This document shows, one piece after another, positions 1-9,448 of a stretch of 64,000 bases of DNA. Source of the stretch: Variovorax sp. J22P240 (GTDB lineage: Bacteria > Pseudomonadota > Gammaproteobacteria > Burkholderiales > Burkholderiaceae_C). The stretch spans positions 186,001 to 250,000 of the forward strand of contig NZ_JASZYR010000004.1 of the NCBI RefSeq assembly GCF_030316855.1, in the 5' to 3' direction. The position numbers were made by a program, and so were the translations under genes. The notes beneath the pieces are model-generated. The model did not search any database and was not told the DNA's origin. It saw only the letters and a list, made by a program, of their open reading frames with translations. Numbering within the stretch: the stretch's first letter is position 1; each line of letters opens with the position of its first letter.

Positions 1-75
1 TCGCTGCCGGCGGCTGGCGCACGCATCGCGAGTCGCCTGGAGGAGATCAAGGCATTGCGCCGCGCAGCGCCTTGA
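1..75 (+). CDS. C-terminal end of an unidentified protein (partial)
   Basis: Frame 1 is open from the window edge to a TGA at 73-75 and gives 24 residues ending in KALRRAAP. The tail is charged and helical, as at the end of many glycosyltransferases. The stop lies 12 bp from the convergent stop of the ABC exporter ATPase, a normal spacing for tail-to-tail genes here. The neighbourhood is polysaccharide biosynthesis, so a glycosyltransferase or related enzyme is plausible, but the fragment is too short to identify. Confidence 0.4.
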   Translation, partial: SLPAAGARIASRLEEIKALRRAAP

Positions 76-87
76 TGTCCTCGCGCG

Positions 88-792
88 TCAGGACTTCTCG
101 ACGATGCGCCCGTGCTCGAGGTGGATGACCCGATTGCATTCCTTGGCGATCAGATCCGGCGAGTGAGAGGCCAGCACCAGGATCCCGGATTTCGACACGA
201 CGTCCTTCATCCGCTGCTCGGCCTTGTGGGTGAATTCGGCGTCGCCGACGGACAGCCATTCGTCCATCAGCAGGATGTCGGCCTGGACACTGGTCGAGAT
301 CGAGAAGGCCAGTCGCATCATCATCCCGGTGGAGTAGGTGCGCACCGGCATATTGACGTACTCGCCGAGCCCGCTGAATTCGCAGATCTCGGGGGTGAGC
401 GCGTCGATCTGCTTCTTGCTCATGCCCATCACGAGGCCCCGGAGCATGATGTTCTCGATCCCGGTGGCGTCGACCTCGATGCCGAGCGAGGGATCGATCA
501 GGCTGGAGACGGTGCCTTGTCGAACGAATTCGCCCGAGGAGGGTTCGTAGACGCCTGCGAGGGTTCGCAACAGCGTCGACTTGCCGGCTCCGTTGTGGCC
601 GATCAGGCCCAGGCGATCTCCGCTTTTGAGTTCCAGATTGATATTGCTCAGCGCCTGAACAACGTTGACGCCGGTTTCCTTGCCGAAGCGCCCTCCGGTC
701 ACGGAGGCGGCGAGCGTCTTCTTGAAGGAAGCCGCACCGGCGCCGTAGATGGGAAAGTTGACCGAGACGTCTTTGAGAGAAATGAGTGCCAT
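88..792 (-). CDS. Polysaccharide ABC exporter, ATP-binding subunit (Wzt/KpsT type)
   Basis: The 234-residue ATPase should energise export of a lipid-linked or capsular polysaccharide across the inner membrane together with the permease just upstream. Visible motifs are Walker A GHNGAGKST (about 65-73), the variant signature YSTGM (about 153-157), Walker B ILLMDE (about 173-178) and an H-loop in ASHSPDL. It ends shortly after the nucleotide-binding domain, so it lacks the C-terminal carbohydrate-binding domain of O-antigen Wzt proteins and resembles KpsT/RfbE more. It follows the permease by 6 bp, last in a manC-wzm-wzt transcript. Confidence 0.92.
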   Translation of the reverse strand: MALISLKDVSVNFPIYGAGAASFKKTLAASVTGGRFGKETGVNVVQALSNINLELKSGDRLGLIGHNGAGKSTLLRTLAGVYEPSSGEFVRQGTVSSLIDPSLGIEVDATGIENIMLRGLVMGMSKKQIDALTPEICEFSGLGEYVNMPVRTYSTGMMMRLAFSISTSVQADILLMDEWLSVGDAEFTHKAEQRMKDVVSKSGILVLASHSPDLIAKECNRVIHLEHGRIVEKS

Positions 793-798
793 GTTCTT

Positions 799-1602
799 TT
801 ACAGCCAGTAGACGACGCGACGGCGATACTTCGCAAAGAGCAGGCTGCAAAGAACCAGGTTCACCGCGGTCCACGCGAGAATGCCCCACCAGTTGAAGGT
901 CGGCGACACGCCGCCCATCAAGGGCGCACGCAGAAGGTCGAGCATCTGCGCGAACGGGTTCCAGAGGATGTATTGAGCGCGTCCTGGCAAGTTTTCGGGC
1001 AGCCAGAAAACGGGAGTCAGGAACATCAGCATCTGCATCACGCTGGTGACGATCTGGGTGACATCGCGGAATCGCGTGCAGACGAGCCCGAGCACGAGGC
1101 CCAACGCCTGCGCGTTGATCAGCACAAGCAGGAATGCCGGAAAGAACAGCAGGGCCGACCACGACAGCGAAATTCCTGCCCAGAGCGCGACCGGTATGTA
1201 GATCACGATGTGATGCACGAACTGGATCAGGTTGCGCGCCATGCTCCGCCAGACGAACATGCTGATCGGGAAGTAGCCCTGCTTGAGATAGTTGGACGAA
1301 CCGATGAAGGCATTGCACGAGTCCGTCACCATGCTGGAGAAGAAGCTCCAGAAGATGATGCCTAGAGCCAAGTGCGGGAAGAACTTGGACAGCTCGGTGC
1401 CGAACAGCGAACTGTAGAGCGGGCCCATGCCCCCGATCATGGCCGCCATGCTGAGCGTCAGCCACAGCGGGCCGAGCATGGACCGGCGATAGCGCAAGAC
1501 GATGTCGAACCAGGCCAGCGTCCACCAGATGTCGGTGCGACGGGTGCCTTCCCACCAGTCGTCCCACGCGCTGCGATGCAAATTGGAATGTGCCTCGCTC
1601 AT
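799..1602 (-). CDS. Polysaccharide ABC exporter, permease subunit (Wzm type)
   Basis: This 267-residue membrane protein belongs to the ABC-2 permease family and should form the export channel for a polysaccharide. After an amphipathic N-terminus it carries the family hallmark RYRRSMLGPLWLTLSM near residues 37-52, followed by about six hydrophobic spans. Its ATG overlaps the manC stop by 4 bp (ATGA), which implies translational coupling, and the ATPase follows 6 bp downstream. The substrate cannot be read from the sequence; adjacent ManC suggests a GDP-mannose-derived sugar. Confidence 0.9.
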   Translation of the reverse strand: MSEAHSNLHRSAWDDWWEGTRRTDIWWTLAWFDIVLRYRRSMLGPLWLTLSMAAMIGGMGPLYSSLFGTELSKFFPHLALGIIFWSFFSSMVTDSCNAFIGSSNYLKQGYFPISMFVWRSMARNLIQFVHHIVIYIPVALWAGISLSWSALLFFPAFLLVLINAQALGLVLGLVCTRFRDVTQIVTSVMQMLMFLTPVFWLPENLPGRAQYILWNPFAQMLDLLRAPLMGGVSPTFNWWGILAWTAVNLVLCSLLFAKYRRRVVYWL

Positions 1603-3017
1603 ACGCGACCGTAGGTGTCAGCCAGCCGTACGATGTCGTCCTCGCCGAGATAAACGCCACATTGCACTTCGATGAGCACCAGCTCATCCTTTCCGATATT
1701 CGTCAAACGATGTTTCTCCTTGAGTGGGATGTAGCGGTATTCGCCAGGCAGTGTCTTGTGTTCCACCTCGCCCACCTGGACGATCGCGGTTCCCCGAACG
1801 ACGACCCAATGCTCTGCGCGCTGATGGTGGTATTGCAACGATAGCGACTCGCCCGGTTTGACCGTGATGCGCTTGACCTTGTAGCCGTCCTCTTCCTTCA
1901 AGGACGCGTAGGTGCCCCATGGACGATGGACCACCGCGGGCAGGTTCACCGATTCGTGCCTGCGGTTCTTCAATGTATCGACGACCGTCTTGACCTTCTG
2001 CGCACTGTCTTTGTGGGCAACCAGCAGTGCATCGGGCGTATCGACGATCACGAGGTCGCTCACGCCGAGCGTGGCCACGATCTTCGGCCCGTGGCTTTCG
2101 ACCTGAACGTGGGTGCCGGTGGTGTCGATCGCCACCACGTCGCGCGGCATGGTGTTGCCGCTGGCGTCGGGACCGTGCGCCTTGGCGACCGAAGGCCAGG
2201 ATCCCACGTCGCTCCAGCCGAACTTGGCGGGCACGACGTGCACGTTGTCGGCCCGCTCCATGACCGCGTAGTCGATGCTGATGTCCGGCTGGAGGCCGAA
2301 GGCATGCGCATTGAAGCGCACTGCATTGCCATCGGCCTGTGCCGAGTCGAGGGCTCGGCGGGCTGCGGCCAGGAGTTCCGGCGCATACCTCTCGAACGCC
2401 GAGACGATCGCATCCGCGGTGAAGCAGAACATGCCGCTGTTCCAGTAGTAGCGGCCCGTGGCCAGGTATTCCTGGGCGGTCTGGAGGTCCGGCTTCTCGA
2501 CGAAGCGCTTGGCCGGCTGGGTTTCACGCGAGACATTTGCGACCTCGACGTAGCCGAAACCGGTGTCGGGTGTCGTTGGGCTGATGCCGAAAACAACCAG
2601 CGAGCCCTGTGCCGCCAGCCGGAAGGCCTGGCTGGCGCTGGCCACGAAGGCTTCGACGTCAGGCACCAGGTGGTCTGCCGAGAGCACGAGCATCACGGTG
2701 TCGCCGCCGAACTTCTTGATGCATTCAAGTGCCGCCAGCGCAATGGCGGGCCCCGTGTTGCGTCCCTTCGGTTCCAGCAGGAGAGTGGTCTCGGGCGCAT
2801 CGGACATCTGCCGCAACACGTCCTTGGTGAGGAACAAGTGGTCCTGGTTGGTCACGACCATCAGGTCGCCGGTACCGCAGGCCTGCCCGCGCTCGATGGC
2901 TTGCTGGAGGAGCGTCGAGTCGCCGAGCTTCATGAATGGCTTGGGGAAGGCTTGCCGGGAAAGAGGCCAGAGCCTGGAGCCGGAGCCTCCCGAGAGAACC
3001 ACAGAAAGCACGCGCAT
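1599..3017 (-). CDS. manC: Mannose-1-phosphate guanylyltransferase / mannose-6-phosphate isomerase
   Basis: This 472-residue bifunctional enzyme (type II, ManC/AlgA/CpsB family) makes GDP-mannose for polysaccharide synthesis. The N-terminal nucleotidyltransferase domain starts with LSGGSGSRLWPLSR and PKPF (about residues 8-28) and contains FVEKP (about 170). The C-terminal third is a cupin-type phosphomannose isomerase domain with VHRPWGTY and the metal-binding QYHHQRAEHW. Length is typical of the family. It is first in an operon with the Wzm/Wzt exporter and diverges from a glycosyltransferase gene. Confidence 0.95.
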   Translation of the reverse strand: MRVLSVVLSGGSGSRLWPLSRQAFPKPFMKLGDSTLLQQAIERGQACGTGDLMVVTNQDHLFLTKDVLRQMSDAPETTLLLEPKGRNTGPAIALAALECIKKFGGDTVMLVLSADHLVPDVEAFVASASQAFRLAAQGSLVVFGISPTTPDTGFGYVEVANVSRETQPAKRFVEKPDLQTAQEYLATGRYYWNSGMFCFTADAIVSAFERYAPELLAAARRALDSAQADGNAVRFNAHAFGLQPDISIDYAVMERADNVHVVPAKFGWSDVGSWPSVAKAHGPDASGNTMPRDVVAIDTTGTHVQVESHGPKIVATLGVSDLVIVDTPDALLVAHKDSAQKVKTVVDTLKNRRHESVNLPAVVHRPWGTYASLKEEDGYKVKRITVKPGESLSLQYHHQRAEHWVVVRGTAIVQVGEVEHKTLPGEYRYIPLKEKHRLTNIGKDELVLIEVQCGVYLGEDDIVRLADTYGRV

Positions 3018-3128
3018 CTTTTTCCTATACGTTGAGTAGGGCCGATGATTTTACCGGCGCTCTCCTGCCGGCTGCGCCCGGGCCCCGGCGAGGATAATCC
3101 CGCCGCTCCCATTCGCTCAAGGCGTCGC

Positions 3129-4148
3129 TTGACCACACATCCCGAATCTCCTGCCGCCGACGTGTCCGTTTCCGTTGCTCTTTGCACTTACAACGGCGCG
3201 CGCTTCATTGGCGAGCAAATCCGCAGCATTTGCCTGCAGACGCTGCGGCCCCGGGAGATCGTGGTTTCTGACGACGCCTCGAAGGATGGCTGCGTCGAGA
3301 TCGCCCGCCGGACGGTCGAGGAATGCAATGCCGTACATCCGGGGCCCTCGGTGGTGCTGCGCGTGCTGCAGAACGCGACGCCCTTGCGCGTGACGAAGAA
3401 TTTCGAGCAGGCTGCGCGTGCGTGCCAAGGCGACCTGATCGCGCTCAGCGATCAGGACGACGCATGGCCGCCAGAGCGGCTCGCCCGAATGGCCGCCGAG
3501 TTTGAGCGGCGCCCCGACCTGCTGTTGCTGCATACCGATGCGCGATTGGTCGACGGTGCGCTCACCGATCTCGGGCAATCGCTCTTTCATGCGCTGGAGG
3601 TCGAGCCCATCGAGCTGGAGCGAGTCCATGGGGGCAACGCGTTCGATGTGCTCCTAAGACGAAACCTGGTGACCGGCGCGACTGCCATTTTCCGCCGCTC
3701 GCTGCTGGACGCGGCCTTGCCATTTCCTTCGGAATGGCTGCACGACGAGTGGCTCGGAATCATCGCCGCAGCCATTGGGCGCGTGGACCTGCTGGAAGAT
3801 CAGCTGATCGACTACCGCCAGCACGAAGAGAACCAGATCGGTGCGCGGCGCGATGCGTTCCTCGACAAGATGCGCAAGGCGTTCGGCTCGCGCGGCGACA
3901 CGCACGTCAAGCGCGCCTACAAGGCAGAGCTTCTTCTTGCCCGACTGCTCGAACTCGGCGACAGGATCCCGCCCGCCTTCATTGAAAAGGCGCGCCTGAA
4001 GGTGGCTCACCAGCGCTTTCGCGCGGCGCTGCCGAGGTCACGCATCGCGCGCTGGGTGCCCGTGCTGCGGGAAGTCCTGACGGGGCGCTACAACAAGTTC
4101 GGTCGCGGTGTCAGGGGCGTGGTGCGCGACCTGTTCGAATCGGTCTGA
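3129..4148 (+). CDS. Glycosyltransferase family 2
   Basis: This is a GT-A fold transferase of about 339 residues. It begins VSVALCTYNG, has the donor-binding SDDASKD and the DxD-like SDQDDAW, and an HDEW acceptor-side motif. It probably adds a sugar to the polysaccharide exported by the neighbouring ABC system. I chose the TTG at 3129 because the family normally starts only a few residues before the first beta strand. The upstream in-frame ATG at 3045 would add 28 arginine- and proline-rich residues and leave only 27 bp between divergent genes. The substrate is unknown. Confidence 0.85.
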   Translation: MTTHPESPAADVSVSVALCTYNGARFIGEQIRSICLQTLRPREIVVSDDASKDGCVEIARRTVEECNAVHPGPSVVLRVLQNATPLRVTKNFEQAARACQGDLIALSDQDDAWPPERLARMAAEFERRPDLLLLHTDARLVDGALTDLGQSLFHALEVEPIELERVHGGNAFDVLLRRNLVTGATAIFRRSLLDAALPFPSEWLHDEWLGIIAAAIGRVDLLEDQLIDYRQHEENQIGARRDAFLDKMRKAFGSRGDTHVKRAYKAELLLARLLELGDRIPPAFIEKARLKVAHQRFRAALPRSRIARWVPVLREVLTGRYNKFGRGVRGVVRDLFESV

Positions 4149-4149
4149 C

Positions 4150-4902
4150 TCAGCCAGCCCGCTCCAGCCGCCAATAGCGCCAGAACGCAGCCGAAGACCA
4201 CACCTTCAACAGGCTGGTCACGTGCCAATAGAGATGCCGCTTGCTCCGATGGCTTGCCCGTCGAGCGTCGTGCCGGGCCTGCAGTTGCTCCGCGATCTGC
4301 AGCTTCCACCCCGCGAGGCGCAGGCGGGCGCAGATGTCGAAGTCCTCGCCGTACATGAAGAAGCGTTCGTCGAATCCTTCGATCTGGCGGTACGCCTCGC
4401 TGCGAAACAGCATGAACAGGCCCGGAATCCAGGCTGGGATCACGGGTCGAACATAGTCGGGACGCTTGCGTGAAACGATTTCCAGCGGCGTGATGATCGC
4501 GCGGTGCTGCTCGGGTGTCGGCTTCCCGGGTTCGAGGATTCGCGGCGCGAGCAGGCCGCTGTCCCGAGCGGCTCGGGAGACCAGGGGGGTCAGCACGTCA
4601 CTGTCGAAACGAATGTCCGGATTGAGTACCAGGAACCACGGGGTGGTGCAGTGCGCAAACGCCTGGTTGTGGTTTGCGCCGAAGCCCTTGGGCTCCGTGT
4701 TCTCGATGCGTTCGATCTCGAAAGCCCAGGTACGGCCAGCGAGCAGGTCGGGCTCGGGGATGTTGAGCGTGAGCACGAGCTTGGCGACGATCCCTCGGTT
4801 GAACTGGTCCAACTCGTCGAGCAGCGGGAGCACCAGTTCGAGCTGACCATGACTCACGATCGAAACGGTGATGGGAGGAGTGGGGGGAGGGGACATCGGC
4901 AT
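4150..4902 (-). CDS. Glycosyltransferase family 2 (WbbL-like)
   Basis: This 250-residue GT2 enzyme has the strand VSIVSHGQ, the NPD motif in LVLNPDIRFD (about 94-96, replacing DxD) and the family motif GFDERFFMYGEDFD. These features are typical of rhamnosyltransferases of the WbbL/RfbF group. It is convergent with the preceding glycosyltransferase, with stops 1 bp apart, and diverges from the GT4 gene by 44 bp. A role in O-antigen or capsule assembly is inferred from context. Two start codons are possible (4902 and 4896). Confidence 0.87.
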   Translation of the reverse strand: MPMSPPPTPPITVSIVSHGQLELVLPLLDELDQFNRGIVAKLVLTLNIPEPDLLAGRTWAFEIERIENTEPKGFGANHNQAFAHCTTPWFLVLNPDIRFDSDVLTPLVSRAARDSGLLAPRILEPGKPTPEQHRAIITPLEIVSRKRPDYVRPVIPAWIPGLFMLFRSEAYRQIEGFDERFFMYGEDFDICARLRLAGWKLQIAEQLQARHDARRASHRSKRHLYWHVTSLLKVWSSAAFWRYWRLERAG

Positions 4903-4946
4903 GGTCTAATTTCGCTCGGGAATTCTAGAGTTCCCGCCCCCACCCC

Positions 4947-6041
4947 ATGATTGCTCTGATCGTCATCAGTTTTCTCCTTTCTGCATTTGCCGTGCAGATC
5001 TTCATGCGCCGTGCGCGCCGGCATGCGCGGCGCTACGGCCACGACATGCCGCAGCGCTTTCACAAGGGCCACGTCCCGCGGCTGGGAGGTGCCGGCATTT
5101 TTGTAGGCATGGGCGTCGCCTGGCTGGTCGCGGGGGTGCCATCGGACCCCTTCAATGTGTCGTGGCCGCTGAAGGCCTCTGCGCTTACGCTGCTGTGCAT
5201 CGCCCCGGCCGTGCTCGGCGGCATCATCGAGGATGTGACCCAGCGGGTGTCGGTGCGATACCGGCTCGGGCTCACCATCGGTTCCGCACTGCTGCTGTGC
5301 TGGGTGCTCCATCTGGGCGTGTCACGCACCGGCGTCGCCGCCGTCGACGGTTGGATACAGGCCGCTCCCTATGCGGGACTTCTGTTTGCGGCGTTTGCCA
5401 TTGGCGGCTTGCCGCATGCGTTCAACATCATCGACGGCTACAACGGGCTGGCCGGGACTGTGGCCGTCCTGGTCTGCCTGGCCATCTCGCATGTGGCACT
5501 GCAGGTGGGTGACCGGCAGTTGGCCGCCATGGTGATCTGCCTCGTGGGCGCCACTGTCGGCTTCCTGATCTGGAACTACCCGCGCGGCAAGATCTTTGCC
5601 GGAGACGGCGGCGCCTACGTCTGGGGCATGGTGATTGCCGTGGCCGCAGTCACGCTGGTGCAGCGGCACCGGGTCGTTTCGCCCTGGTTCCCGATGCTGC
5701 TTCTGATCTATCCGGTGTGGGAGACGGTGTTTTCCATCTATCGCAAGATCGCACGGGGGCAATCCCCTGGCACGGCGGATGCTCTGCACTTTCACCAACT
5801 GATCTTCCGGCGCATCGTCCGAGTCGCTTTCGCGGATGACGAAGCGCGCCAACTGCTGGCGCGCAACAACCGGACTTCGCCGTACCTGTGGATCTTCGCG
5901 GCGCTGACCGTGGTGCCGGCCGTGCTGTTCTGGAACAACACGCCGGTGCTGATGGCGTTCTGCGCCCTGTTCGTGGCAACTTACGTCGCTGCCTATCTGA
6001 TGATCGTGCGGTTCAAGGTGCCCCGCTGGCTGCGCCCCTGA
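4947..6041 (+). CDS. Polyprenyl-phosphate sugar-1-phosphate transferase (WecA/MraY family GT4)
   Basis: This 364-residue polytopic membrane enzyme should start a lipid-linked glycan by moving a sugar-1-phosphate from a UDP-sugar to undecaprenyl phosphate. Family motifs are visible: HKGHVPRLGG near the N-terminus, NIIDGYNGLAG, GDGGAYVWG and the cytoplasmic histidine loop ALHFHQLIFRR. About ten hydrophobic spans alternate with short loops. It fits as the initiating transferase for the polysaccharide built and exported by the genes to its left. WecA-like and WbpL-like specificities cannot be told apart here. Confidence 0.88.
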   Translation: MIALIVISFLLSAFAVQIFMRRARRHARRYGHDMPQRFHKGHVPRLGGAGIFVGMGVAWLVAGVPSDPFNVSWPLKASALTLLCIAPAVLGGIIEDVTQRVSVRYRLGLTIGSALLLCWVLHLGVSRTGVAAVDGWIQAAPYAGLLFAAFAIGGLPHAFNIIDGYNGLAGTVAVLVCLAISHVALQVGDRQLAAMVICLVGATVGFLIWNYPRGKIFAGDGGAYVWGMVIAVAAVTLVQRHRVVSPWFPMLLLIYPVWETVFSIYRKIARGQSPGTADALHFHQLIFRRIVRVAFADDEARQLLARNNRTSPYLWIFAALTVVPAVLFWNNTPVLMAFCALFVATYVAAYLMIVRFKVPRWLRP

Positions 6042-6977
<936 letters not shown>

Positions 6978-7015
6978 AACTCGCCCTCGGGCTTCGCTTT
7001 GCTCGCCCTTGCGGG

Positions 7016-8032
7016 CTATGCGTAGCCGTTGGGATTGGCTTGTTGCCAGCGCCAGCTGTCGGCGCACATCTGGTCCACGCCGCGCGATGCACGCCAGCCC
7101 AACGTGGCTTGCGCCAGCGTGGGGTCGCCCCAGTAGGCGGGGACGTCGCCGGGTCTGCGTGGGCCGATTTCGTAGGCGATGCTTTGGCCGCTGGCGCGTT
7201 CGAAGGCCTTCACGACATCGAGTACTGATGCGCCGTGGCCGGTGCCGAGATTGAGCGTGACCAGTCCGGGCTGCTTTTCCGCATGTCGCAGTGCCGCCAC
7301 GTGGCCTTCGGCGAGGTCCATGACATGCACGTAGTCGCGCACGCCGGTGCCGTCCGGCGTCGGGTAGTCGCCGCCGTGGACGGCCAGCTTGTCGCGCAGG
7401 CCGACCGCCACCTGGGAGACGAAAGGCATCAGGTTGTTCGGCTTGCCTTGCGGGTGTTCGCCGATCAGGCCGCTTTCGTGTGCGCCGACGGGATTGAAGT
7501 AGCGCAGCAGCGCAATGCGCCAGGCAGGGTGCGCGCGATGCATGTCACCTAGCGCCTCTTCAACCATGAGCTTTGATCGGCCGTAGGGGTTGGCCGGCCG
7601 CAGGGGCGCGTTCTCCGGGATCGGTGAGCGGTCGGGGTCGCCATAGACGGTCGCCGAGGAAGAGAAGATCAACGTGCGAACCCCCGCCGCCTGCATCGCC
7701 GCCGCGAGCACGAAGCTGCCATGCACGTTGTTGTCGTAGTAGGTGATCGGGTCGGCCACTGAATCGCCGACCGCCTTGAGGCCTGCAAAATGGATGACAC
7801 CGCCGACCGGCCGCTCACGAAAGAGCTTGTCGAGCAAGGCCCGGTCGCGCACGTCGCCTTCGATGAAGCGGGGTCTCGTGCCGATGATGCGTTCCAGCCG
7901 CTCCAGCACCCGGACGTCGCTGTTGCCGAGGTTGTCCAGGATCAGCGGTTCGTAGCCGGCTGCTGCCAGCGCGACGCAGGTGTGGCTGCCGATAAAACCC
8001 GCACCTCCGGTCACAAGAATGGTCTGACTCAT
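7016..8032 (-). CDS. galE: UDP-glucose 4-epimerase
   Basis: GalE interconverts UDP-glucose and UDP-galactose, feeding glycan synthesis. The 338-residue extended SDR has the NAD-binding TGGAGFIGSHT at its N-terminus, the catalytic Ser motif SSSATVYG and the YGRSK Tyr-Lys motif. Length matches E. coli GalE (338). A UDP-N-acetyl-hexosamine epimerase activity is possible in related enzymes. It diverges from the slmA-like gene with 124 bp between starts. Confidence 0.93.
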   Translation of the reverse strand: MSQTILVTGGAGFIGSHTCVALAAAGYEPLILDNLGNSDVRVLERLERIIGTRPRFIEGDVRDRALLDKLFRERPVGGVIHFAGLKAVGDSVADPITYYDNNVHGSFVLAAAMQAAGVRTLIFSSSATVYGDPDRSPIPENAPLRPANPYGRSKLMVEEALGDMHRAHPAWRIALLRYFNPVGAHESGLIGEHPQGKPNNLMPFVSQVAVGLRDKLAVHGGDYPTPDGTGVRDYVHVMDLAEGHVAALRHAEKQPGLVTLNLGTGHGASVLDVVKAFERASGQSIAYEIGPRRPGDVPAYWGDPTLAQATLGWRASRGVDQMCADSWRWQQANPNGYA

Positions 8033-8156
8033 AACTATTTGGCGTTCTGCCCCCGTGGAACTACCTGTCGATTCTGCGCGACAAGCAGGGCATGCCCGGT
8101 TGGCACGCGCTAACTGGCGTGTGCGAGAATCATTTTTTTACATTTTGCACGCGCCC

Positions 8157-8801
8157 ATGCAGAACGACGAGCAAAGCGCCTCCGACGCGCCAATCAGTTC
8201 AGAACCGGCGGCCGTACCGACCCGCAAACGCCCCAAGCCGGGAGAACGGCGCGTGCAGATCCTCCAGGCCCTGGCCGCCATGCTCGAACAGCCCGGAGCC
8301 GAGCGCGTGACCACTGCGGCCTTGGCGGCCCGGCTCGACGTCAGCGAGGCAGCGCTGTATCGGCATTTCGCCAGCAAGGCGCAGATGTTCGAAGGCCTGA
8401 TCGACTTCATCGAACAGAGCGTGTTCACGTTGGTCAACCAGATCGTCGAACGCGACGCCGTGGGCACTGAGCAGGCTGCACACATCGTCGCGATGCTGGT
8501 GCAGTTCGCCGAGAAGAATCCGGGCATGACGCGGGTGATGGTCGGCGACGCGCTGGTCTTCGAGAACGAACGGCTACAGAGCCGGATGAACCAGTTCTTC
8601 GACAAGATCGAGGCAACCTTGCGCCAGGCGCTCCGCGACGCGGCGGCGGTCGACGGGTCGGCCACGCCCAGCGTCGATGCGCAGGTGAGGGCATCGGCGC
8701 TGACCGCCTTCGTGGTGGGGCGGTTGCAGCGCTTTGCCCGTTCGGGCTTCCGGCGCGCGCCTTCCGAGAATCTGGACGCCGCGGTCGCTCTGATGCTTTG
8801 A
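8157..8801 (+). CDS. slmA: TetR-family nucleoid occlusion factor SlmA-like
   Basis: This 214-residue TetR-fold protein has an N-terminal helix-turn-helix (VTTAALAARLDVSEAALYRH). The lack of a cognate operon and its similarity in organisation to SlmA suggest the nucleoid occlusion protein that blocks FtsZ ring formation over DNA. Upstream in-frame codons from 8055 encode an unlikely basic leader; ATG 8157 directly precedes MQNDEQ. The N-terminus is a disordered Pro/Ala/Arg stretch, as in other betaproteobacterial SlmA proteins. A generic TetR regulator is the alternative. Confidence 0.85.
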   Translation: MQNDEQSASDAPISSEPAAVPTRKRPKPGERRVQILQALAAMLEQPGAERVTTAALAARLDVSEAALYRHFASKAQMFEGLIDFIEQSVFTLVNQIVERDAVGTEQAAHIVAMLVQFAEKNPGMTRVMVGDALVFENERLQSRMNQFFDKIEATLRQALRDAAAVDGSATPSVDAQVRASALTAFVVGRLQRFARSGFRRAPSENLDAAVALML

Positions 8802-8856
8802 GGTTGGCGGCGGCGCGCCCTCGGCGGCAAAGCTGAGTCGCCCCGAACGGCTGGGG

Positions 8857-9273
8857 TCAGATCATGCTTTTGCCTTGCTGGAGGACGAAGTCGCAGGCCC
8901 TCTTGGTGATTTCCTGCTTGAGCCCGCCGCCGGTCAAGTCCATCTTCTTGCCGTCGCTGCCGGTCAGGATGCCTTGCGAGCCGTCGACATAGCCGCTGTC
9001 CGACGCGGGCTTGCCGCCGGGGATCTTGCTCATGAGCTGGTCCTTGACCGAGGATGCGGCGTCGCCGCTCAGATATTTGTTCTTCAGGCAGTATTCGAGA
9101 ACGCCTGCCGCATTGCCGAGGCTGCCCGATGCCATCGAGCCCAGCGCTGACGATGAACCTCCGCCTCCCGCAAGCCCCTTCAGCGCGTCCAGGCCTTGGG
9201 CCTGAACCGAGCCCGTGGCGAGCAGGACGAGAGCGGCGCCGATACTGGCGAATGGGTAACGAGAAATGGTCAT
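8857..9273 (-). CDS. DUF2501 family secreted protein
   Basis: This 138-residue protein has a signal peptide (SIGAALVLLATGSVQAQG, cleavage after AQ), a Gly/Ser-rich linker, and the DUF2501 region with CLKNKYLSG and a second cysteine near the end (KRACDFVLQQGK). The two cysteines may form a disulfide. E. coli YjjA belongs to this family; its function is unknown. ATG 9273 is chosen because a perfect AAGGAGG sits just upstream; a longer start at 9309 lacks such a site. Confidence 0.85.
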   Translation of the reverse strand: MTISRYPFASIGAALVLLATGSVQAQGLDALKGLAGGGGSSSALGSMASGSLGNAAGVLEYCLKNKYLSGDAASSVKDQLMSKIPGGKPASDSGYVDGSQGILTGSDGKKMDLTGGGLKQEITKRACDFVLQQGKSMI

Positions 9274-9448
9274 ATGGGCCTCCTTGGAACGTGAGATTGC
9301 AACGACCATAGCTCAAGCCCGTGACGCGACAGCCGCGACATTGAAACAGTTCGTGGGCGCATGCTTCACGCCGGCGATGCGGCCCGCTATCCCTTTCCGG
9401 CCGTAATGTCGCGGGCAGAATGGATCATCCAATGCTTCAGGTTCACGC

